The position numbers and the translations under genes were made by a program. Source: Chlorobiota bacterium (GTDB lineage Bacteria; Bacteroidota; Bacteroidia; Bacteroidales; JAADGE01). From it: DNA of 7,835 nt. The DNA is taken from contig JAADEE010000141.1 of assembly GCA_013153575.1 (NCBI GenBank), positions 1-7,835 on the forward strand, given 5' to 3'. Shown here one piece after another: positions 1 through 5,854 of this stretch. The first letter of the stretch is position 1; every line of letters begins with the position of its first letter. The notes under the pieces were generated by a model. It did no database searches. It was not told the DNA's origin and saw only the letters and a list, made by a program, of their open reading frames with translations.

Positions 1-37
1 CTGAAAATAACTATTAACCTTTTTTAAAACCTTAATT

Positions 38-1477
38 TTGAGAAGAAAGTTTATATTAAACCTTGTTTTTTTACTTTCATTAAACCTGTTAATAAAACCT
101 TTTTGGATTTTCGGGATTGACATGACTGTACAAAATACTGTTGGTGCATCGGAATATGGGTTTTATTTTGCTTTATTCAACTTTTCTTTGCTGTTAAATA
201 TTCTTTTGGATTTAGGTATTACTAATTTCAACAATAGAAATATTGCTCAGCACAATCAACTTTTAAGTAAACATTTTTCAAATATTGTTGGTTTAAAATT
301 TTTACTTGGTTTTTTATACATTTCTTTTGTTATTATTGGTGCTTTTTTAATTGGTTATAATGAAAGGCAAATAAAATTTTTGTTAATTCTTGCTGGAAAT
401 CAATTTTTGTTATCATTGATTTTGTATATGCGTTCAAATATTTCAGGTTTGCACCTTTTTAAAACTGATAGTATTTTATCGGTTCTTGACAGACTTTTAA
501 TGATAATTTTTGTTGGTTGGCTTTTGTTATTTAAAAGAAATAATTTTAAAATTGAATGGCTAATTTATTCTCAATCAGCATCATACATTGTAACTGCATT
601 TGTTTCATTTTTAATTATTAAAACAAAATCAATAGGTTTAAAGTTATATTTTAATTTTCAGTTTTTTAGGGTTATTTTAAGAAAAAGTTACCCTTATGCT
701 TTGCTGGTTTTATTAATGACATCATACACGAGGTTAGATTCTGTAATGATTGAAAGATTACTTAAAGATGGTGCAACACAGGCAGGAATTTATGCTCATG
801 GTTTTAGAATATTAGATGCGGCTTCGCAATATGCACTTCTTTTTGCAACTTTACTTTTACCTATGTTTTCAAAGATGCTAAAAAATAAAGAAAACATTTC
901 TAATCTTGTAAAAATATCATTTCTTCTTTTGGTAATTCCGGCATTAATTATTGCAATTAGTTTATTTTTCTTTAAGAAAGATTTAATTTATGTTCTTTAT
1001 ACAGAACATATTGCCGAATCTGCAAAAGTTTTTGGAATATTAATCCTTGGCTTTGTGCCAATTGCAAGTTCCTACATTTTTGGAACTTTACTAACAGCAA
1101 ATGGTAACCTTAAAGAACTTAATATTATGGCAGGAATTGGAGTTTTTGCAAACTTAATTCTTAACTTTATTTTAATTCCTGAAATGAAAGCCTATGGAGC
1201 AGCTATGGCAAGTCTTATAACACAGGTTCTTACAGCAATAATGCAAATTTTTATAGCACATAAAGTTTTTGGTTTTAAATTAAGATTTAAAGCATTATTT
1301 TCAATTATTGCATTTACTTTATTGCTTGTGGTATTTGCTTATATGTCAAGTAAATATATAGAAGTCAGGCCATTAGCATTTGCAGTAACATTAATAGTTG
1401 GAACATTAAGTGCTTTTGCTTTTAAATTAATTGATTTAAAAACTTTATACAGAATTATTAAGTATGATAAAAGTTAA
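38..1477 (+). CDS. Wzx-like oligosaccharide/polysaccharide flippase (MOP superfamily)
   Basis: Predicted 479-residue integral membrane protein of the polysaccharide-synthesis (RfbX/Wzx) branch of the MATE/MOP flippases, which move lipid-linked oligosaccharides across the inner membrane for O-antigen, capsule or exopolysaccharide assembly. Nearly the whole protein is hydrophobic segments separated by short basic loops, consistent with 12-14 membrane helices (for example about residues 8-26, 41-60, 86-107, 111-131, 152-166, 292-312, 329-352, 362-380 and 420-436). Family-like signatures are the N-terminal KPFWIFGID (20-28) and the loop DLGITNFNNRNIAQH (58-72). Length is normal for the family. 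The start is a TTG at 38: an in-frame stop lies at 8-10, no ATG precedes residue 29, and the family N-terminus begins exactly here. The next gene starts 9 bp after the stop. No glycosyltransferase is visible, so the transported glycan is unknown. Family call is firm, substrate is not. Confidence 0.9.
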   Translation: MRRKFILNLVFLLSLNLLIKPFWIFGIDMTVQNTVGASEYGFYFALFNFSLLLNILLDLGITNFNNRNIAQHNQLLSKHFSNIVGLKFLLGFLYISFVIIGAFLIGYNERQIKFLLILAGNQFLLSLILYMRSNISGLHLFKTDSILSVLDRLLMIIFVGWLLLFKRNNFKIEWLIYSQSASYIVTAFVSFLIIKTKSIGLKLYFNFQFFRVILRKSYPYALLVLLMTSYTRLDSVMIERLLKDGATQAGIYAHGFRILDAASQYALLFATLLLPMFSKMLKNKENISNLVKISFLLLVIPALIIAISLFFFKKDLIYVLYTEHIAESAKVFGILILGFVPIASSYIFGTLLTANGNLKELNIMAGIGVFANLILNFILIPEMKAYGAAMASLITQVLTAIMQIFIAHKVFGFKLRFKALFSIIAFTLLLVVFAYMSSKYIEVRPLAFAVTLIVGTLSAFAFKLIDLKTLYRIIKYDKS

Positions 1478-1486
1478 TTTTTAATT

Positions 1487-2260
1487 ATGCAATACATAAA
1501 ATACACTACAAAAAATAGGATTGGTTATATAACTTTAAACAGACCTGAAAAAAGGAATGCACTTAATGCTGAATTAGTTTCAGAACTTAAAGAAACCATT
1601 TTGCTTGCCGAAAATGATAATTCTGTAAAAGTAATTGTAATAAAAGCCGAAGGAAAAGCCTTTTGTGCAGGGGCTGATTTAGCTTATTTGCAAAGTCTTC
1701 AAAAGTTTACTTATGAAGAAAATTTGCAAGATTCTAAAAACTTAATGGAATTGTATAAAATGATTTATCTTTCAGATAAAGTTTTTATTGCACAAGTTGA
1801 AGGTCATGCAATTGCAGGTGGTGCAGGTCTAGCTACGGTTTGCGACTTTATTTTTTCAGTTCCTGAGGCAAAATATGGTTATACCGAAGTTGCAATTGGT
1901 TTTGTTCCTGCAATAGTAAGTATTTTTTTAACAAGAAAAATTGGAGAAACAAAAGCAAAAGAACTTCTACTTACAAGCAAAATTATTTCTGCACAAGAAG
2001 CAAAGGATATGAATATCTTTAATTTTATAGAAAGTAAAGAAAATATTGAAAATGCAGTTTATGAATTTGCTCAGAATTTAATTACTAAAACATCTGCCGA
2101 TTCTTTAAGAATAACAAAGCAGCTTATGGCAAATATTCAAGGAATGGATATTATTGATGCATTAGAATTAACAGCCCAAACAAATGCAAAATCCAGAGGA
2201 ACAGAAGATTGTAAAAAAGGAATATCTTCATTCTTAACAAAAAAAGAAATTAAGTGGTAG
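1487..2260 (+). CDS. enoyl-CoA hydratase/isomerase (crotonase) family protein
   Basis: Predicted 257-residue cytoplasmic crotonase-fold protein, the usual length for the family. The N-terminal NRPEKRNALN (18-27), the first oxyanion-hole segment FCAGADL (59-65) and the second, GHAIAGGAGLATVCDF (106-121), are clear. Aligned by eye with rat mitochondrial enoyl-CoA hydratase as recalled, the Glu144 position is Gly114 while the Glu164 equivalent is Glu134 (in GYTEV). A single retained acid occurs in some subfamilies, such as methylglutaconyl-CoA hydratase-like and polyketide-associated enzymes, so hydratase, isomerase or a related acyl-CoA reaction is possible. It starts 9 bp after the flippase stop and is probably co-transcribed, although the two have no obvious shared function. 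It could hydrate an enoyl-CoA made by the dehydratase encoded from 2541, but a repeat and a leader separate them. Family call is firm, exact reaction open. Confidence 0.88.
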   Translation: MQYIKYTTKNRIGYITLNRPEKRNALNAELVSELKETILLAENDNSVKVIVIKAEGKAFCAGADLAYLQSLQKFTYEENLQDSKNLMELYKMIYLSDKVFIAQVEGHAIAGGAGLATVCDFIFSVPEAKYGYTEVAIGFVPAIVSIFLTRKIGETKAKELLLTSKIISAQEAKDMNIFNFIESKENIENAVYEFAQNLITKTSADSLRITKQLMANIQGMDIIDALELTAQTNAKSRGTEDCKKGISSFLTKKEIKW

Positions 2261-2272
2261 TTTTTTACTTTA

Positions 2273-2401
2273 CCTAAAATCCGCAAGTCATCGTATCAAT
2301 TTGTTAATAAACAGAAAGTTATCTACAAATATTCATCACATAATTAAAACTATTGATGCAATGACTATCAGATAGTTAAATGTAGTCCTGCGGATATAAG
2401 G
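2273..2401. repeat. Repeat family 1, copy A: 129-bp MITE-like palindromic element
   Basis: A 129-bp element that recurs at 5661-5789 with 7 mismatches and no gaps (about 95% identity). Its ends form an imperfect terminal inverted repeat: CCTAAAATCCGCAAGTC (2273-2289) against the complement of 2385-2401, 13 of 17 matching. A second inverted pair lies inside it, GTCATCGTATCAAT (2287-2300) with ATTGATGCAATGAC (2352-2365), followed by the near-perfect palindrome ACTATCAGATAGT (2364-2376). It is flanked on both sides by CTTTA (2268-2272 and 2402-2406), as expected of a target-site duplication. It has no coding capacity. It sits 12 bp after the enoyl-CoA hydratase stop and 139 bp before the dehydratase start. 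Mobilisation by a transposase elsewhere in the genome is inferred; a structured regulatory RNA is an alternative. Confidence 0.85.
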
Positions 2402-2430
2402 CTTTATATAAAACTCACCTTATAAGGTTT
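2395..2430 (+). terminator. Possible weak hairpin with T-run at the right edge of repeat 1A
   Basis: TATAAGG (2395-2401, the last bases of the repeat) can pair with CCTTATA (2418-2424) across a 16-base loop, and a run of T residues starts at 2428. CCTTATAAGG (2418-2427) is also a perfect palindrome by itself. This could be a weak terminator for transcripts from the upstream gene pair or an attenuator ahead of the dehydratase gene. The stem is short and AT-rich, so the call is tentative. Confidence 0.25.
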
Positions 2431-2527
2431 TTCTTGTTCGTAAAGTTATAATTAAATCAAATTATGCAATATTTTAATTTTTTTTTATTATATTGCAAAT
2501 GTCTGAAAATAAAATATTTAATTTAAC

Positions 2528-2533
2528 AAGGAG
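2528..2533 (+). promoter_or_regulatory. Strong Shine-Dalgarno site (AAGGAG) for the dehydratase gene
   Basis: AAGGAG lies 7 bases before the ATG at 2541 and fixes that start. It stands out because the other genes here have only A/T-rich leaders without such a site, as is common in Bacteroidota, and it suggests efficient translation. The leader from 2402 to 2527 is very AT-rich; I could not assign a promoter in it with confidence. Confidence 0.7.
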
Positions 2534-2540
2534 ATAAATT

Positions 2541-4043
2541 ATGTTACGAACAAAAGAACAGTACATTGAAAAGCTGAACAAAATGAAGCCAAATGTTTAC
2601 ATTGGCGATGAAAAAGTTGGTAGAGACGATCCAAGACTGCGTCCCGGTATTAACGTATTAAGTATTACTTTTGATTTGGCTCAAAATCCAAAGTATAAAA
2701 AATTGGCAACAGCAAAATCAAACTTAATTGATGGTGAAGTAAATCGTTGGGCACATTTACCACAAGATCCTTACGACCTTATGGAAAAGCAAAAACTTAT
2801 CCGAATGGGAGCTCGTAGAGCAGGGGGGTGTATTCAACGTTGTATGGGGCATGATGTTATCACAGCTTTATCAATTTACACGAAAGAAGTTGATGAAGAT
2901 AAAGGTACAAACTATCATGAACGTTTTCTTAATTTTATGAAATATTATCAAGAAAATGATTTGGTAGGTTGTACAGCTCAAACCGATAGTAAAGGCGACC
3001 GTTTAAAGAGACCATCGGCACAAGCAGACCCTGATGCTTACGTTCATATTGTAGAAAAACGTGAAGACGGAATTGTGGTAAGCGGTTTTAAAATGTCTGT
3101 AACACAAGCTCCATATGCCGACGAAATATTTGTGATTCCTACACGTGCTTTAATGGAAGATGATAAAGATTATGCTGTTGCATTTGTAGTTCCCGGCGAC
3201 TGGGAGGGTGTTAAATTAGTAACCCGTCCAGTTTGGCACAGAGAAAAAGATGATGATAACCCACCTCCAATTTGCAAGACAGGTATTTCCGACTCTGTAG
3301 TTATTTTCGATAATGTATTTGTTCCTAATGAACGTGTTTTTATGGCAGGAGAATGGGAATATGGGCGTAGATTAGCTTTGCTTTTTGCTGATTCTCACAG
3401 ACATAGTTATTCAGGGTGTAAGCCTGCAGTTTCTGATATTTTATGCGGAACTTCTATGCTTGCTGCTGAAGCCAACAATATTACCAAAGTTTCACATGTT
3501 AGAGAAAAACTAACCCAGTTTGCAGGTGCTGCAGAATTAGCTTATAGTGCCGGTGTAGCAGCTGCTGTTTTTGGAAAGAAAACAAAAAGCGGAACTTTTT
3601 TTCCAAATACTATTTATGCAAATGTTGGTCGTAAGCTTATGGGTGAATTAATTTACCATGAGTTTAACTTATTAACTGAGATTGCAGGAGGTATTGCTTC
3701 AACACTTCCTTTCAAAGAGAGTTTTTCTATGGATGAACTGAAAGAACATCTTGATAAATTTATAGTTAGAAATCCTAAAATTTCACCTGAGTTGTCATTA
3801 AAAATATGGAATTTAGTGGAAATTATGAGTACATCGGGCATGACGGCAGAGTTGCTGGTAGGAGGAGTGCACGGAGGAGGATCTCCGATTATGGAAGCTA
3901 TAGCTTTAAGTTTAGAATACGATTTTAAAACCCGAGTTAATGTTGCGAAATACTTGGGAGGAATAGATGAAGAAATGGATGACGACGTTGATCTTAAAAC
4001 AGAACCGTGGACAAAGTTAAAATTTGATAATGATGATGAATAA
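2541..4043 (+). CDS. 4-hydroxybutyryl-CoA dehydratase (AbfD)-like, HpaB-family flavoprotein with [4Fe-4S] site
   Basis: Predicted 500-residue cytoplasmic protein of the 4-hydroxyphenylacetate 3-hydroxylase/acyl-CoA dehydrogenase-fold family, closest by eye to Clostridium aminobutyricum 4-hydroxybutyryl-CoA dehydratase (about 490 residues), which converts 4-hydroxybutyryl-CoA to crotonyl-CoA using FAD and a [4Fe-4S] cluster. The N-terminus (MLRTKEQYIEKL), TKSNLI, TNYHERF, YYQENDLV, DPDAY, VEKREDGIVV and IFDNVFVPNERVF match that family throughout. The four cluster ligands correspond to Cys97 and Cys101 (CIQRC) and His286 and Cys293 (HRHSYSGC, the same seven-residue spacing). Thr188, Tyr290 and Lys294 also match active-site positions. 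The cysteines argue against the flavin monooxygenase branch, which lacks them. Two differences: Asp251 stands where AbfD has Glu257, and Gly442 where it has Glu455. The C-terminal ~25 residues are an acidic extension. Arg codons include many CGT, unlike the AGA-rich genes upstream. Dehydratase call likely, substrate uncertain. Confidence 0.85.
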   Translation: MLRTKEQYIEKLNKMKPNVYIGDEKVGRDDPRLRPGINVLSITFDLAQNPKYKKLATAKSNLIDGEVNRWAHLPQDPYDLMEKQKLIRMGARRAGGCIQRCMGHDVITALSIYTKEVDEDKGTNYHERFLNFMKYYQENDLVGCTAQTDSKGDRLKRPSAQADPDAYVHIVEKREDGIVVSGFKMSVTQAPYADEIFVIPTRALMEDDKDYAVAFVVPGDWEGVKLVTRPVWHREKDDDNPPPICKTGISDSVVIFDNVFVPNERVFMAGEWEYGRRLALLFADSHRHSYSGCKPAVSDILCGTSMLAAEANNITKVSHVREKLTQFAGAAELAYSAGVAAAVFGKKTKSGTFFPNTIYANVGRKLMGELIYHEFNLLTEIAGGIASTLPFKESFSMDELKEHLDKFIVRNPKISPELSLKIWNLVEIMSTSGMTAELLVGGVHGGGSPIMEAIALSLEYDFKTRVNVAKYLGGIDEEMDDDVDLKTEPWTKLKFDNDDE

Positions 4044-4288
4044 AAGGAAGTTATTATAATCAAGAGTTTATTCTAATTCGTGGGAAGATATTACATACCT
4101 TGTTAATTGGGGAGGACTATTGTAGTTTTTGTCAGTTTTTTAATGATTGTACTGTGATGTAAGCTGATATTACTAACATTTTAAGAATAGGCAGATATGT
4201 TGAAATTAATATAGCAAAAAATGTAATTTGTATAGAAAATACTCTTGCTACTTTCTCAATAGTTTGTTAGAAAAATATAATAATGTTA
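4044..4288. other. Intergenic stretch with no recognisable feature
   Basis: This AT-rich segment follows the dehydratase stop and runs to the left end of repeat family 2 copy 1. I see no reading frame of useful length, no RNA gene, no strong terminator and no clear promoter in it. The bases next to 4289 and after 4555 do not form an obvious target-site duplication for that repeat. Confidence 0.5.
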
Positions 4289-4555
4289 ATAATGTGAGTT
4301 CGTTATAAGCTTTGCTTTAAGTTTCAATTAATTAGCTCACAGACAAGTCATATTTATGAAGTACTATCGGGATAATACAAATAAATATGAGGAAGTTTGT
4401 GAGTTAATTAATGAAATTTACAATAAAAAGTTGATGGTACACAATTTTTGCACTAAAAATCTTTTGATATAACTCGTTATAAATTCAAGATTTACAGCAC
4501 AAACCTTATGCACCACCAACTTTCTGGGAATAAATCTTATATCGAACACAACTAA
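4289..4555. repeat. Repeat family 2, copy 1: ~267-bp element of two long hairpins within inverted ends
   Basis: The ends form an imperfect terminal inverted repeat of about 20 bp. Its core is GTTCGTTATAAGCTTT (4298-4313), matching the complement of 4532-4547 at 13-14 of 16 positions. The interior is two successive long imperfect hairpins. In the first, 4319-4371 pairs with the stretch ending at 4419, with GGG at its apex and one bulge. In the second, bases from 4428 pair with bases up to 4523 around a centre near 4475. The same element recurs at 7583-7835 in the same orientation, with scattered substitutions and one 1-bp indel. It ends about 40 bp before the lactonase-like gene, so that gene's promoter must lie in the element or in the short A/T-rich stretch after it. 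The element encodes nothing convincing. It looks like a MITE; a structured RNA is possible. Confidence 0.82.
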
Positions 4556-4594
4556 TACACTAAATAATTATTTTATTCACTAAAATAAATAAAA

Positions 4595-5581
4595 ATGAGT
4601 CAGCTTAAAGTAAACACAGTTATGGGACAAATTAGTCCGGAAGAATTGGGCGTAACGCTCATGCATGAACACATTTGCTATGGTTTTCCAGGATGGGAAG
4701 GTGATCAAACTATTGCACCGTTTGATAAGGATGCAATAGTAAAAAATGGAGTGGAAACTCTACTAAAACTAAAAGAACTGGGTGTAAGAACCTATGTTGA
4801 TGCTACTGCTAATGACCAAGGAAGACAGCCGGAAGTATTAAAAGAAATCTCGGAAAAATCAGGTGTTAATATTATTTGTTCTACTGGTTATTATGAAGAA
4901 GAAGAAGGAGGTTCTGCCTATTGGAAACTCAGAAGTTCGCTTGGAGATATAAGCGATGAATTATATGAATTGTTTTATACGGAAGTAACCAAAGGTATTA
5001 GAGATACAGGTATTAAAGCCGGAGTTATTAAAGTTGGTTCAGGTAAAGGAGAGATAACAGAATACGAAAAGAAAATGTTTTTAGCGGCAGCACGGGTGCA
5101 AAAAGAAACAGGTGTGCCTATCATTACGCATACAACAGAAGGTTCTATGGGACCCGAACAAGCAAAGTTATTGTTAGAAGCCGGTGCCGACCCTAAGCGG
5201 ATACAAATTGGACATATGTCTGATAATTTGGATATTGAATATCAGTTGGAAACCATAAAATATGGTGTATATGTTTCTTGGGATCGTATGGGATTACAAG
5301 GTTTAGCAGGTTGCCCTATGGACGAACAACGCTATGAAGTATTAATTGAACTTATTAAAAAAGGCTATGCCGATAAATTAATGCTTTCGCATGATGCTAT
5401 TATTACTTGGCTTGGACGTCCGCTTCAAATACCTGAACAAGCATTGCCTTTAGTTGCTAACTGGTATCCAACTCATTTGTTTGAAAATATTATTCCTATT
5501 CTTAAAAAAGGCGGAGTAACTGATGAACAAATTATGACTATTATCCGAGAAAATCCTAAAAATATATTCTCCGGAGTATAA
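4595..5581 (+). CDS. Phosphotriesterase-like metal-dependent hydrolase (probable lactonase)
   Basis: Predicted 328-residue TIM-barrel hydrolase of the phosphotriesterase/PTER branch of the amidohydrolase superfamily, of normal length. The full binuclear metal site is visible: His24 and His26 (MHEH), the carboxylated-lysine position Lys146 (VIKVGSG), His179 (THT), His207 (IGHMSDN) and Asp267 (SHDA). The segment STGYY (96-100) places a Tyr where phosphotriesterase-like lactonases carry one near the metals. Known relatives hydrolyse lactones, with promiscuous phosphotriesterase activity; mammalian PTER hydrolyses N-acetyltaurine, so amide substrates cannot be excluded. No signal peptide is present, so it should act in the cytoplasm. 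The ATG follows an A-rich leader without a Shine-Dalgarno sequence. It lies between a CoA-substrate dehydratase and an acyl-CoA ligase, which fits opening a lactone to a hydroxy acid for CoA activation. Family firm, substrate inferred. Confidence 0.88.
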   Translation: MSQLKVNTVMGQISPEELGVTLMHEHICYGFPGWEGDQTIAPFDKDAIVKNGVETLLKLKELGVRTYVDATANDQGRQPEVLKEISEKSGVNIICSTGYYEEEEGGSAYWKLRSSLGDISDELYELFYTEVTKGIRDTGIKAGVIKVGSGKGEITEYEKKMFLAAARVQKETGVPIITHTTEGSMGPEQAKLLLEAGADPKRIQIGHMSDNLDIEYQLETIKYGVYVSWDRMGLQGLAGCPMDEQRYEVLIELIKKGYADKLMLSHDAIITWLGRPLQIPEQALPLVANWYPTHLFENIIPILKKGGVTDEQIMTIIRENPKNIFSGV

Positions 5582-5660
5582 TGATTTTTTAATTTGTTAA
5601 GAATAATATACCGGCATTGTTGCCTGTGCGGTACAGTCATGTCTGTATTTATTATTGTTA

Positions 5661-5789
5661 CCTAAAATCCGCAAGTCATCGTATCAATTTGTTAATAAAC
5701 AGAAAGTTATCAGCAAATATTTATCACATAATCAAAACCATTGATGCGATGACTATCAGATAGTTAAATGTTGTCCTGCGGATATAAGG
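5661..5789. repeat. Repeat family 1, copy B: 129-bp MITE-like palindromic element
   Basis: Second copy of the element at 2273-2401, in the same orientation and of identical length, with 7 substitutions. It is flanked by TTGTTA on both sides (5655-5660 and 5790-5795), consistent with a target-site duplication one base longer than at copy A. The palindrome ACTATCAGATAGT is unchanged (5752-5764), as are both terminal repeats. Its right end contains the ATG at 5768 that opens the longest possible frame of the ligase gene. In copy A the same ATG is followed at once by TAG; in copy B this codon is TTG, so the reading frame stays open into the gene by a single substitution. Confidence 0.87.
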
Positions 5790-5854
5790 TTGTTATTTCT
5801 AATTATTCAATTTCAAAAAGTTATCTTATGAGTTCAAATTTGTATAATAAAAAT

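Noticed and set aside
2261..2400. CRISPR array or tRNA gene in the repeat-bearing gaps
   Set aside because: There are no regularly spaced direct repeats with spacers, and the palindromes do not form a tRNA cloverleaf with the conserved T-loop sequence.
2541..4043. Flavin-dependent 4-hydroxyphenylacetate 3-monooxygenase
   Set aside because: The protein is in the same superfamily, but the CxxxC pair and the His-x6-Cys pair of the Fe-S dehydratase branch are present and the match to AbfD runs along the whole length.
3653..4063. 136-residue open frame on the minus strand
   Set aside because: It lies antisense to the 3' part of the AbfD-like gene, has a serine-rich low-complexity translation with no recognisable domain, and is explained by the codon pattern of the real gene.
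4356..4472. Short frame starting MKYYRDNT, shared by both long family-2 repeats
   Set aside because: The two versions diverge after the A-run because of a 1-bp indel, and the sequence is fully explained by the hairpin arms. Conservation of the first part follows from repeat identity, so I do not call a gene.
5610..5655. GGCA-TTGT-TGCC hairpin and the palindrome TACAGTCATGTCTGTA followed by a T-rich stretch, as a terminator after the hydrolase gene
   Set aside because: The stems are only 4-5 bp and the T-tract is interrupted. It could be a weak terminator or a binding site, but it is too weak to list.
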